From Perkinsus olseni (Eukaryota; Perkinsozoa; Perkinsida; Perkinsidae), in assembly GCA_013115135.1 (NCBI GenBank), contig JABANP010000113.1, positions 62,001 to 126,000 of the forward strand: a stretch of DNA of 64,000 nucleotides, in the 5' to 3' direction. The position numbers and the translations under genes were made by a program. Every line of letters begins with the position of its first letter. The stretch's first letter is position 1. The notes under the pieces are model-generated. The model saw only the letters and a program-made list of their open reading frames with translations, did not search any database and was not told the DNA's origin. Shown here one piece after another: positions 10,228 through 21,021 of the stretch.

Positions 10228-11954
10228 ATGTTTCAGGCCATGGCCGCTTTGCCCCTGATCTTGGTCATCGTCACCACGGTACCGTGCTGTGCCGTGTCGA
10301 AGAAGTCCCACACTGCTGATCTCACTGTCTCCGGAGAGAATCTAGTTGAACGTGCCATGTTGGACCCCATCTATCTGCAACAGGAGAGTGAGCACGACGA
10401 CCATCCGTCAGTTGCCCATGTCGGACTGCTGCTGCTTAGGACGCGCGCTGTATTACCAAATTCCCGTCGGCGGCTCAACGCCACTGGCTCAGGGGCCGGG
10501 CAGTGATGAGAACTCGAGGAACGTGGCAGAACTGTTGGAGTATCTGCAAGCCTTTAGGCGTGACATCGATACTAAGGTAACTATTTCGTGCTATCTTGAG
10601 GGACCTTACATCTCCTTTATGCAATATTATGTCAGAAACCAGGCCATGGGAAGGTGGTGGACGTACCGAACGCTTTGGCGAAGCCCTCCCACACCGCACC
10701 TTCCCAGCAGCAGCAGTTGGAGCCATCCGAGGCCGTCGGAGTGAGAGACGGGATAGAGTGGTCCGTCGCTGACAGTTCTTTGCATAGGTCAACCACATGC
10801 TCGCGGCTCGCGGTAGCTGCCGAGCCTTCGCTGAGCAGGGCTGTCTGAATCCGGACCTAGATGCCATGCCCGACGCGCAGCGTGAGTATCGTGCTGCTAC
10901 CGATATTCACACTGGCCTCGGTGCCAGTACTCGGACCATGCAGGTGTACTCGAACAGGCCTCCGACAGTGGGCTGGCCAGTAGCACACGAAGGATCTCAG
11001 TCGAGCAATGCCGCGAAGACGTAAGGGGGTTACATTGCGTATCCTTCCCTCTCATTGAAGTCTCAGACCTGTGACGCCGGAGCATGTTCGGATACGTCTA
11101 ACGAGCTGATGTGCCGAGGATGTCTTCGTAACTGCTTCCGGTGGGATAAAGAGACCGACTTGACAGTTGGGAGCTGATGGACTACTTTCAGTTACTGCCT
11201 GTTCCAGCACGAGCTGCTCTGTATGAGGCGACTCTGTGCTTCCTCGATCCTCGCTGCAGTAGACTCCTTCGTGAAGACTGTCGGGAGTGGTCACGGCCCG
11301 TGGGCTGGGAAAGGGGAGGCCCTGGCGAAGGTATGTGCGGCAGCTGTTAGTCTGCGGCTCCACTATTTGGTCGCAGGCGATCGGCGTCCAGTACTCCACC
11401 CTGCAAGGGCAGCAGATAGGCGAGACTGCCAGGTTGGTGTGGAGCATAGAAGTGGTGAGGACAGCGCTTTCATTGGTCTTCAGATGGGTCCACCAGATCA
11501 TGGATCGGGATGTGACGCATCCCCGATGCACGGAAGAACATACAGCCGACAGCGACCCGACAGGATACTTGCACAAATTGGTAAGCCAGTTGGGAGGATC
11601 GAACCCCCGACCTTCAGTTTACAAGACTGATGCTCTGCCACTGAGCTAAACTGGCTGTATTTTGTATGTCTGGAGTCCTGTACGCACGACGAGTTCATTC
11701 AGGTCACGTGCACTCAGAAGTCGCCTCGAGTATCGCTCAAGAGGGTAGACGAGGACAACATAGAGCCACAGGTCTTATGCGCCGACATGCCAGAAAGAAG
11801 TGTCGCTGACGGTGAGTCACTGGTGAAGCCCTTGAGTCGATTGATTGGGTTGCCTTCAGGCGGGGCTCCAGTAAACTTCACGGCCGTTGCTGATCGAAGG
11901 TCACGCCGACTCTGGATTGACATGACTAAAGATGCCGCGATTGTGCATGTTTGA
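10228..11954 (+). CDS. secreted protein of unknown function, multi-exon
   Basis: Starts with a typical signal peptide (MFQAMAALPLILVIV...). Exons follow that I join by phase: to about 10390, 10441-10575 (NVAELLEYLQAFRRDI), about 10652-10747 (Gln/Pro-rich), 10789-10882 (two Cys), about 11066-11160 (Cys-rich: C at close spacing), 11332-11580, 11703-11812 and 11870-11954. The joins 11580 to 11703 and 11812 to 11870 are in phase and end WIDMTKDAAIVHV then stop. No family recognised. Joins in the middle are less sure than at the 3' end. An antisense tRNA-Thr gene lies in the intron 11581-11702. Confidence 0.5.
11585..11655 (-). tRNA. tRNA-Thr (TGT), complete, antisense inside an intron
   Basis: Seventy-one bases on the minus strand fold as a full cloverleaf: acceptor GCCAGTT/AACTGGC (7 bp perfect), D arm with TAGCTCAGTGG, anticodon stem TCAGT/ACTGA around CTTGTAA (TGT, Thr), T stem GGGGG/CTCCC with one G-T pair and loop TTCGATC. 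No tRNA intron. It sits inside the plus-strand intron 11581-11702, with its 3' end only four bases from the GTAA of the splice donor. Confidence 0.92.
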
Positions 11955-12444
11955 TGATGCGTGATGCTCTTCGGTGGAGACATTGTCTGTTGCTATTATA
12001 CTTGTGTAGGAAGTACACTTAAGCCAGACTAATAAGCGCCGTTCTGCTGTTCGAAGCACAAACCAACTCCATCGGCGAAGCAAGCCAGCGGGTCTCGGTT
12101 CCCCGCAGTTCACATTCCTCCTCACGTCAGACAACGCGACGGGGTTGCAGGGAAGAATCCGCGAATCCACTTTAACTTGTTCGTCATGCTTAACTTGAGC
12201 AATCTTCTTCTCACTTGAAAAGTGACCTAACAATAATCTCTTTCTTAAACAGTTGAAGATGTTCTGCATCCACCATCTTTGCATCCTTCCCGTTGAGCGG
12301 TGGCCCGCGTTGCGATTGACTAATGTAACAAAATGGCGCATTCAAATTGTAATACCGTTGAGCTTCATACATATCCGATCACCGGAAGAACATCGTCAAA
12401 CAACAATCTCATGCGTGAGTCCGAAGACTAGGGAGCCGGAGTTT
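11955..12444. other. intergenic, convergent gene ends
   Basis: Lies between the stop of the secreted protein gene (+) and the stop of the first tandem paralogue (-). Only short frames without motifs are visible. Confidence 0.4.
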
Positions 12445-13241
12445 CTAGATGATCCTCTCTCTGTTGATATCCTCGAACATTTTCACATCTGCTGCATTCA
12501 CCTTTTCATAGACTTTGCAGAGATCCTCGTGCATCTCAGTGAGCTGATAATCCCTCTCAGGGATTTGTAAACCCGTTCCGAAATGACTCCTCTTTACCAT
12601 GACAGACCGGAGGTGGCTCAGAACGTTCTTACAATCCTTCTTACTCTCGTAAAACCTCAAGCGGGGTAGAGAACCCCGACTTATCTCCGGGAGGGGGTCG
12701 CGCTCGCGGTTGATCGCGTAAATCCTGCCACGGACGTGCTGGGGGTTGGTTGTTGGCGCCGTTATACTTCGGAGGGCTGCCACTCCCTCTCCGGTTACGT
12801 CGCTGAGAAGACAGGCCATCGACCAGCAATCTCAGCTACAGCGATGTTACTGCCCCGTTCCATTGCCAACCATAGTGAATCGAGCGTGGGGTGAACAGAC
12901 GATCCTTACTAATGGAATATGTGCTGCGGGCACATGATCATCGTAGTGTTGAGAGAATTCTTCTTCCAGTCGACGAAAAATATCCATGGGACTTTCTGCA
13001 TGTTGACGTGGACAACACACCGATCCAAGTCCCTGTCATCCTCAACGTGGGAGTGGTAAGTCTGAAAAACATTCATAAATGAGACGTCGACCCGCCAACT
13101 TGGTGGCACCAAGCTATCCCCTTCCGCCACCTCTATTGGAATAGTCTCTTCGCTGGGGTTCTCGAATCGGCGGTACTTCTCCAGACTACTCTTACCGTAG
13201 ACGAAGGGTGCACAAACGGCTGTTGTGAAGAACAAGTGCAT
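12445..13241 (-). CDS. secreted protein of tandem family, copy 1
   Basis: Not recognised. The first exon (13241 to about 12909) begins MHLFFTTAVCAPF, a likely signal peptide, and ends ...TMIMCPQHIFH with the donor CATTA/GTAAG. The second exon (12819 to 12445) starts around ACLLSDVTGEGVAALRSIT and contains LSHLR and a Glu/Asp-rich helix before the stop. The same two-exon plan, donor and motifs occur in the gene at 14000-14873, so these are tandem paralogues. Conserved positions include VEDD, CVV, PWIF, VD and MIMC..HIFH in exon 1. Confidence 0.55.
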
Positions 13242-13312
13242 GCTGGCTTTAACCGCTCTGATGATAAAAAAGCTGAACAGTTCGCATCAAAGCGCCGCGG
13301 TCATGCCCTCGT

Positions 13313-13654
13313 GTGCGAGTTTTCTGTCCAAAGCCGATAACCGGCTTGATTGGACTAGCACCGGACCTCGACGGGGGGAAATGCCAAAGAGGAATTGGTT
13401 CGAGCGAGTTTATCACGCGGGAAAATCCATTCGAGCAGCCTATGGCGAACGAGATTTCATGCAGCGGACCAGCCATCGACCATCCTTGCCCAAACACAGC
13501 CCTCGAAGTTACGGGTATGAGCGTTGAGGTGAAGTACCCCGGTGAATATGGTTCACTGTACGGGCCTACAGTTCCACTTAAGCCAGCTCCGGAGAGAGAG
13601 GTTGTCGCAATGCAGTACTCGAAAATTCCGAGTCGAACAGTCCCGCAGGGCTGA
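13313..13654 (+). CDS. open frame between the tandem paralogues, uncertain
   Basis: A 114-codon plus-strand frame with balanced composition (GLIGLAPDLDGGK, ITRENPFEQPM, SVEVKYPGEYGS) and no ATG at its 5' end, so it would be an internal exon. The minus strand is also open for 166 codons over 13249-13749. No motif decides between the two, and it may be noncoding. Confidence 0.25.
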   Translation: MRVFCPKPITGLIGLAPDLDGGKCQRGIGSSEFITRENPFEQPMANEISCSGPAIDHPCPNTALEVTGMSVEVKYPGEYGSLYGPTVPLKPAPEREVVAMQYSKIPSRTVPQG

Positions 13655-13999
13655 GGCAAACGCGCCGCGTTTTGCTTCCTTGTTGACAACAAGTTGTTGT
13701 TTCTTTCTCTCGAGAGGTAGATTGGAGGATCGAACGTTCTATCTCCCACATGATGTGACTCAACCTCTACGTAGACTAGGGTTTCGGACAGCTCCCATGT
13801 TTGTTTGCCGCGCCTACAATAATCTAACTTCTTGTGTCCAAGTCGTCGCGTTCGTCATGTCTCCCCATCCTATCGCATACAAGCGTGAGTCTTTGCTCCA
13901 CTGGTCTAACGCAAATACCTTTCATACAGTAACACCGCACAGCTTATCGAACATGTGCCCATAAACAGTAGGTGCTGGTCAAAAGGAGTGAACAAAAAC

Positions 14000-14873
14000 C
14001 TAGATGAGCCTCTCATTGTCATACGGGTGACCCGTAACGACCCGTAACGGGTCGGGCGTATAACGCGGTGCAGTGATGTTGTATTCCTCGAACAACTGCA
14101 TATCCGCCGCGTTTGTCTCCTCGTACGCGTCACATAGTTCCTCATACATCTCATCGAGCTCATAACGGTCTTCGGGGATGAGCACGAAGCCTCCCTCAGA
14201 GGTTTCCAAACCCTCTTTGGCACGCTTCTTCTCCTTCATGTGGAATCGGAGGTGGCTCAGCACGGTCACACAGCTCATTTTTGCCCCAAAGTACCCCAAG
14301 GGCGGCGTGGCTCCTTGGGTCATCTCCGGGAGAGGATCGAGCGCACGTGTAGTCGCCTTCATCCTCCCCTGCTCGTATAAAGGGTTGAATCTTGGATGGG
14401 CGGTTATACTGTGGAGAGGGGCCACTCCTTCTTCGGTCACGTCGCTGAGGATACAGGTTATCAAGAAACCATCCACAGCGCTACTGTCTAAATTCACTAC
14501 TCATTACACGGAAGTGACTACGGGGTGACGCCGAGCGATATACTTGGTGAATGACAGGGAACTTACTAATGAAAGATGTGCTTATTGCACATGATCATGC
14601 GAGTCTTAAGACAGTCGTTCTGGTAGTCAACGACGAAGATCCACGGTACCGGCTGTACATTGACAACACATTCATCAAACTCTGGGTCGTCCTCGACGCT
14701 GGCGTTGTATGTCTGAGACAGACCAATGACTGATCAACAGAAGCGACTGGCCCGCCCTTCACCTGAATCGTGGGGACCTCCATTGGTTTGGATTCCCTGA
14801 ATTGCTGGTAGCCGCCAGAACGCCTGCTGTAGACAGAGATGACGGAGAGGAGCGCCGAAGTGAGCCAAAGCAT
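14000..14873 (-). CDS. secreted protein of tandem family, copy 2
   Basis: The ATG at 14873 opens MLWLTSALLSVISVYS, a likely signal peptide. The exon ends ...MIMCNKHIFH with the same CATTA/GTAAG donor as copy 1. The first exon needs one frame change between the signal peptide part and the VEDDPEFDECVV part. The second exon (14497 to 14000) reads TCILSDVTEEGVAPLHSIT, LSHLRFHMKEKKRAKEG and LDEMYEELCDAYEETNAADMQ, matching copy 1 closely. The C-terminus is about 20 residues longer than copy 1 and is encoded by a short direct repeat of ACCCGTAACG (about 14028-14052). Function unknown. Confidence 0.5.
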
Positions 14874-14918
14874 GAGGGTGAATGCGATACTCCTAACACG
14901 AGACTGAAGTTGAGTCAC

Positions 14919-15441
14919 TCAACATCAACTCGCCTCAATAGACCCCGCCCCGCGGAAAGCTTCTTGCGCCCGAAGTATCACTCCTCTTGGCGAGCGAGAA
15001 CATGGAGCGTTCGAATTCCAATCGAGCGGTCGGACTCGAAGGAGATCTAGAAATGATGACGCCGCCCGCACGTTGTGGCAGGCCTTCACGGGTGTCGATA
15101 ACTGTCCACTTACCACTAGGCACTGGGATCTACCGATTGACACGCCATGGCTTCACACAGTATATCCGCAGCAATGTTGAGAGTGCCTCCCTGACACATA
15201 GTGAGCTTATTGCATTCGTCGCTCGTGTCTCGCGGGCGGAGTATCCACACGTGAATAGATACTAGTCTTAATAATAAACGCGATAATTCCGCCGGCCTTC
15301 TGCTGAAACTTTGAATCCGAAACGTGCATGCGAAGGCAGAGTTGAATTCACTGAATATGAGCAGTTGCGCCCTCCGGCTCTTCATCGTCGTCGTCGTCGT
15401 CAGTTTCCTCGCCATCCACAGGAGAGGCGAAGCCTTCATGA
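14919..15441. other. intergenic, no gene supported
   Basis: Short frames on both strands without motifs. A (CGT)n-type microsatellite lies at about 15385-15400. Confidence 0.35.
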
Positions 15442-16170
15442 TCACGTTGCCTTCTTGGACTTCCCTGGATATGGATTTGGAGCATCAAGTGGTATGAAGC
15501 TGCTGGTCATTCTTACCCTCTTCTGTCTGTCGAACAATTCTTTCTGAGCATCTTCCCGAACATCAGCCGCGGTGTAGTTGATTTCACGACTCCCCCGAAC
15601 CCCCTTGGCTCCTAACAAAAAATCCAATCCCTTACTCTCGCTCCGCCCAGCCTACTCTGAGCCTCCATGAAACCCTCAGCGTCATCAAAGTCTTTCACAA
15701 CTTTCATCCGAGCCTTCTCTGCCTCATTCCGAATCCGCATGCGCTCGTCCAGACCGGCATCCTCCGACACCTTATAGAACAGCGGCTCATCATCCACAGC
15801 CTCGGCAACAGGCGAGACGCTGTCCCCTGAACACAACGAGATGCTTAATCCCCGCCCTGCAGCCCCGACGGAGTTACCGAACTCCAAGCCAGTTGCATCT
15901 GACGGGAGGACTTCCTCAGCGAAGGGTCGGCGAGCATCATTTTCCTTCAGCTGTCGTGCGAGCCGTTGAATGACATCGTGAGCTGATTCAACACTCTGAC
16001 TGTCAGCAATCTGACAGCTGCACGCTCCCTTCGAAAAACCACTTCGTCGCACTCCGCACTCACCGCAACTTCGAGAACGTCGCCGAGAGCAACGTCCTTG
16101 GCCGTGTCCTCGGTGACCACTTTAGCATCAATAAGCTGCTTCCAGAAGGATCCCACATACCGCAGTCTCT
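15442..16170 (-). CDS. small charged coiled-coil protein, unknown
   Basis: Read right to left: an exon with SFWKQLIDAKVVTEDTAKDVALGDVLEVA ends at a GTGAG donor near 16068. A second exon begins SAHDVIQRLARQLKEND and continues to RIRNEAEKARMKVVKDFDDAEGFMEAQ. A third segment reads DFLLGAKGVRGS...FIPLDAPNPYPGKSKKAT then stop at 15442. The step between the last two segments (near 15630-15645) needs a frameshift or a very short intron. No family recognised. It lies just downstream of the RAP gene on the same strand. Confidence 0.45.
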
Positions 16171-16177
16171 TCTCCCT

Positions 16178-16205
16178 CGTGCCTAGCCATTAGACTATCG
16201 GGAGA
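16178..16205 (-). other. tRNA-Glu-like 5' fragment
   Basis: On the minus strand TCTCCCGATAGTCTAATGGC followed by TAGG resembles the acceptor 5' strand and D arm of eukaryotic tRNA-Glu. Resemblance stops before the anticodon arm. The CTAAT and TAG within it could serve as branch site and splice acceptor for the coiled-coil gene. Based on recognition by eye only. Confidence 0.3.
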
Positions 16206-16283
16206 GGGGCCAATCCCTCCGCGCGGACGAATTTCACTAGAACAGGGTGCTGGGGCAGTGGACCGATCGAACTGCTGCTGATA

Positions 16284-19200
16284 CTATGCAACGAACCGAG
16301 TCATGGTGACTATTGAGTTCCATATAAAGCCCCGGGGGCATCTTTCATCGCCCAGGATACCCACGATGATATCCCGTGCCCACTCACCGCATTGGGACCA
16401 CTCCTGGTAGGGTACCCGAATAACAGTGAAGCCTAACGCCTCCAAGATGCGGTGCTTCAACAGACTTGATGCTGTCCTCATGCTAGTGTCACGGTAGAAG
16501 TGATGCGGCCCGTCAACTTCAAACGCAAAGGACTCCCCGACCAGAATCTGACCGAACACTTGAGGCCTTGTCCGAAGCCTGCCCCCTAAGCTACGTCAAT
16601 GGAGTAGGGCCCGACGACCACTTCGTTCCGGTGACGCAAACCAACCATGGTGAAGAACTTCGACACTTGCCGATGCAGCTGGGACGTCTGGCCCATCACG
16701 TCCTCAGTAGCCGTGTTGTAGGCACGAGCCCGTGCAAGGAGATCTTGATGCTGACGGAGCGAAGCGATGCAGGACTTCACATTTTCTCGCGAGCTACACC
16801 CTTCATGAGCGCCTTACTTCTCTCTCCATTTTACCCATGATGGATTCGGGTGCTAGGAGCCTCGCCCACAGGTCGAATATTTGCAGCTGTATGACCGACG
16901 AGAAGTTCATCTCTTTCCTGAGAGAGTCGCCAATGGAAATGCAGCAGTAGCGATTCCGTTCAGCCGAAGACTCGTGACGGAATACCACCGACGTTGTGGG
17001 CGACTTCCGCGAGAACTGAAGCTCGAGGATGGCCCACCTGAGCCGGTTGGCAACCCCCAGCAGAGCGTGCACGGCAGCCTCCTGCCAAGGGTTGCTCTTC
17101 CCGATGTCAGTAATGGCGATGCCGTAGAGGAGGGCCGGGGCCAGCTTAGGTTCGGTTATTTGATGTTGCTTCTCGAACACCATCCTATAGGCCGCATCGA
17201 ACCAGGTGGGATCGTGGATTCTAGAAAGCGGAGTATAGGAAAGGCGGAGCGAAGCCGCCTATACACCTCAATTTTTGGTAGTTGACGATGCACATGGTGA
17301 CGCCACTGACTGAGAGGTTTGCATGAAGTCGATGAGCTGCCGTCTGCGCCAGTCGGCGAGCGAAGATTTCATCTCGGTAATTAAGCGAGCCTGATCCATC
17401 CTCATAAATAGGTTGAAGCTGTGCGAGTAGCATAAAATGACCTATGCACAGAAACCAGTTGGTCAAGTCCGTCTCGTTGAAATTAGCCAACTGTAACGTC
17501 GCTTGCTTGGTGGCTGCCCTCATGAAGGACCTGCCCCATCACCATCCTCTCAGCCAATATCGTACGGAAGCTCACCGATTGTAAACCTTCATCATCCCCA
17601 ACGACATCGCCATCACCGACAAAGTGCTACAACTACACTGTGCCACTCTCGCCCTGACCTGACACCGTACCGAGCCATTGCAGCAGCCGAGAGTCCAGGG
17701 CGGCAAGATACCTCCTTCAGTATCTTGTCCACGAGCCTCTTATCCTTATGCTCGAACTTCGCCAACGCCACCATTATCGAGCCGAGGTTGTACGTGGACG
17801 TCCGCTCCACCATATGATAAATACGGTTGGAGAAGTATTGACTGATGCCTGACCAACGCTGCCCCTTGAAGATACTCGAAGGTTACTCCCGCTGTCTTTT
17901 CAAGGGACAGTATCAGCAAAAACGAACGGATCCATTTTCACCATCGTCAGCAGCAGACGACGACCGCTGGCGAATGTTGGAGTAGTGGGAAGCTAAGAAT
18001 CGCTGAGCGCCAATCATGGCCCTTCCCTACCATGTATATTCATCTTGGACCGGGCATAGGCCGCTAGTATTGCTGAAAGGTCGTTGGGGGATACCTACAA
18101 CCAACCGAGAATTGATATCCAGTCTAATGCCCGGAACCCTGACGTCAGTTTTGGCCAGCATCGCATCCGCTGGAAGCCTGTCTTCTTCCTGAGGTTCCTT
18201 CAACCTCTTCTTGCGAGCCTGCCGTCGGGCTTTCGAGAGTTCTACTCGCTCTCTGAGCCGCTGGTTGGAGACGGCCTCGTATACTCTAGCCTTTATCATG
18301 TTATACAGCACGAAATACCTACCAGTAAAAGTCTCACCATCAACCGTTGCCTTCTAGCGTCGGCGGTAATGCTGATGATCGCAGTGATGACTATTCCGGA
18401 ATCCTCGGGTTCGGGTACTCGACAGGGAGGGCTCACATTCTCTGATCATGCTCTTTGGTCATCTTGGACATCCCCCATGCGATCAGTCTGAGGGACTCCA
18501 GCTTGAGAGCTAGATGCGGGTATCGGACGCCAACTGAGGAGAAGGATGACCGACGGCGTTGAGAAGCAAACATGACGGAGTTGGTCCCCAGAGTTTACGC
18601 CAATCGACCACTCAAGCACGTACGGCTGGAAAGAATATCAATGATACCGTATTCAGCTTCGAGTGAAGGGACCCTATCCGAGTGATCTCGTTGTAGAGAG
18701 TCGGCGATAGGATAAGGAATCAGATCATTCAAGGCCAAGCGCAGATCAATGACGACCTACCGGTGCCTCTGAAGATGATCTCATCATTGAGGGCCTTCAC
18801 TAGAGCGGAATGCCGAACATCAGCCCGGGCGAATCTGTGTTGGGGCGGAGGAGGCAGTCGCCCCTTTTCACCACATCGAAGACGCAGCTTACCCATAGCA
18901 AACCATACTCAGAGCCTTTCCGTCCGCCTCGCCGATGAGACGCAGGAACATTGACCCGAGCCGCTCAAACAGGACCTACTGAAGATCATCCAACCCGGCG
19001 GAGCGAAGCAGGAAATTACATACTTCTTCTCGATAACCCATCTTTGCATACGCATGAGCGACCATCGCCACTTCCTGACACCATCACGCAGGTTCGATTC
19101 CCAGTCACGGCATCTTTTCGACGTCTCACTTGAGCATCATAGTAGCGAACCTCTCTACAGATGAAAGGAGCCAAAGCAGCAAACACTCGACTATCGTTGT

Positions 19201-20793
19201 AGTCCAGCTGACAGAGGGCGCTGACAACCTAAAGCGAGAGGCCGGACTGATCTCGAGAGAACCTCTGGGGCAAAGTCGGGAGTACCAGAGACGTCGAGTG
19301 TGGGCAAAAGCGTTTCGCATTGGCCACGGTGTAGTCCGCGACGGCAGCAAGCAGGGGGAGGGGACGTATCCGGAACTTGTGATAGGAGTTGATAAGGAGG
19401 GCCACGTCTCTCGGTCTCCAATCTGAATCGGGCTCGAGGATAGAAGACATCCCCGGACCAACAGAGGAATGATGATCGGAGGACGACCGGACAGCAATAT
19501 GGGTCTCCTCAATTCACCCAGGGCAAGCTGGCAGCCAACAGGCGCGACAACCGGAGACGAAGGATGCCATCGGTATACCGACCGTTGCCGTGCTGATCGT
19601 TGGTGTTCCCTTCCTTATTGTATATACCCAACTTGGCTGCTGCCTTTCGGGCTGCGACGTCGAAGGCGTTATCGGCCCTGTAATCAACCTGAAAACTATC
19701 GAATACTTCTTGTGCCGAATCTAAAGCGAGACCACCCAACCGCTCACCTGTACGAATGCGTTCAGTGTCGCCGCTAATTGTCGTGGATCCATCTGCCGCG
19801 CCAGACGCGGTAGCTGACTCGTTGCGAAGTCTTTCCACATGACTTCGAAGATCTGTACTCCGGAGATACGGAAGGGCAGTAAGACAGACCGAGGCCCGTC
19901 AAGGTACCTTGCATCCCTTCGGTTTAATGTGCAACCTCGAGAAGGCGCAAGTGAATCCAGTGAGGTCATGAGGACCGAAGCTTTGCCTTATCGGAACACC
20001 GGCCTTCGTGCCGTACAGGAACTGAGAGGGGGCCAGATAGTGATGAGCTGTGACACTCTCAAACCTGCTCGATCCAAAGAGATTTCGTCGACACCAGAGC
20101 CAGCCCCTTATTTTGGGTTCGAAGTACAAATAGGTGGCGAGTTACCTTAGCGAATGCCCTTATCGTGGTAGCGGCCCTCCAGCCCATCTCCTGGTAAGCA
20201 TACACCATCTCGGTCATGGGTTGGACGGATGTAAGGCCATGGACCGTACGGCGTATCTGAGGTGCTGCGTACGGTGATACCACTGCAGCATGCCTCCGAC
20301 TCTGTGATTGAGGGCCTGCACGAGCTCCTTATTGCGGACTTTGCTCTTAGCAAGACACGCTATGATGTCGGCAACTTGCTCAGGTAGGAGGCAATGCTGA
20401 TTTTTGATGGTATACCTGTGGCAAGGAGAAAATCGAGGGCGGAGCGAAGCAATTCACGATCTACCGCATTAGCGCCTCCCAGTCAGCAAAGTGCATCTCC
20501 ACTGACGAAGGGTCTTCCTTCGCCATACTTGCCAGCTTCTCGTACACCTGATGAAAAACGATGTGCCTCAGCGGAGCGAAGCACAGGCCAACCTCGGGAA
20601 TCCTATCAGGCTCGAGATCATGAATTCGCCTAAGCTCTGGCAACACCGGTCGCGGGAACCTCACCGCCTGGTAGCCTGCTTCCAGCAAATCTGAAAGAGC
20701 GGAGCGATGCACTGATAGCAGCAAGTCCGTGCCTGCTGTACCAGCCTCGTCTTGGGTGTCAGGGAAGTCCCTGTCCTTCGGGATGACTACCAC
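16284..20793 (-). CDS. RAP-domain protein with helical repeats, many exons
   Basis: RAP proteins bind RNA, usually in mitochondria or plastids, and are abundant in alveolates. The C-terminal RAP domain is clear at 16780-16284: VSKFFTMVGLRHRNEVVVG, then FEVDGPHHFYRD, LLKHRILEALGFTVIRVPY and EWSQC. Upstream exons show helical pieces typical of such proteins, for example LAATLNAFVQ (about 19770), VAMVAHAYAKMGY (about 19070), ALLINSYHKFRI (about 19400), MVYAYQEMGW (about 20200) and IMVALAKFEHKDK (about 17760). Introns of about 45-55 nt carry the 12-mer GCTTCGCTCCGC at 17244, 18998, 20439 and 20571 (and one variant at 20699). I treat it as one gene; two adjacent genes are possible. The start is not fixed. 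Confidence 0.7.
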
Positions 20794-21021
20794 ACTCTGT
20801 GCTGGACCTCTTCCGAACAGCCGGGCTAAGACGAGTATCTACGCTAATTCAGTGACGGGAGGCTTTCTAGTTGGTGAGAAGCGACCTACTGCTGGTCGAT
20901 GGTGGACTGCTACAGCCGAGGGGGACAGCCGGGAAAGCATTATAGGTAGAACCAGCGATGCTGAGTCCCGCCAAGTGCTCCTTTCTCCGCTTGTGGCTAG
21001 CTCACATATCCTCTTCTTACA

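Noticed and set aside
11052..11576. 174-codon minus-strand frame
   Set aside because: Opposite to exons of the secreted protein gene whose phases fit; no motif.
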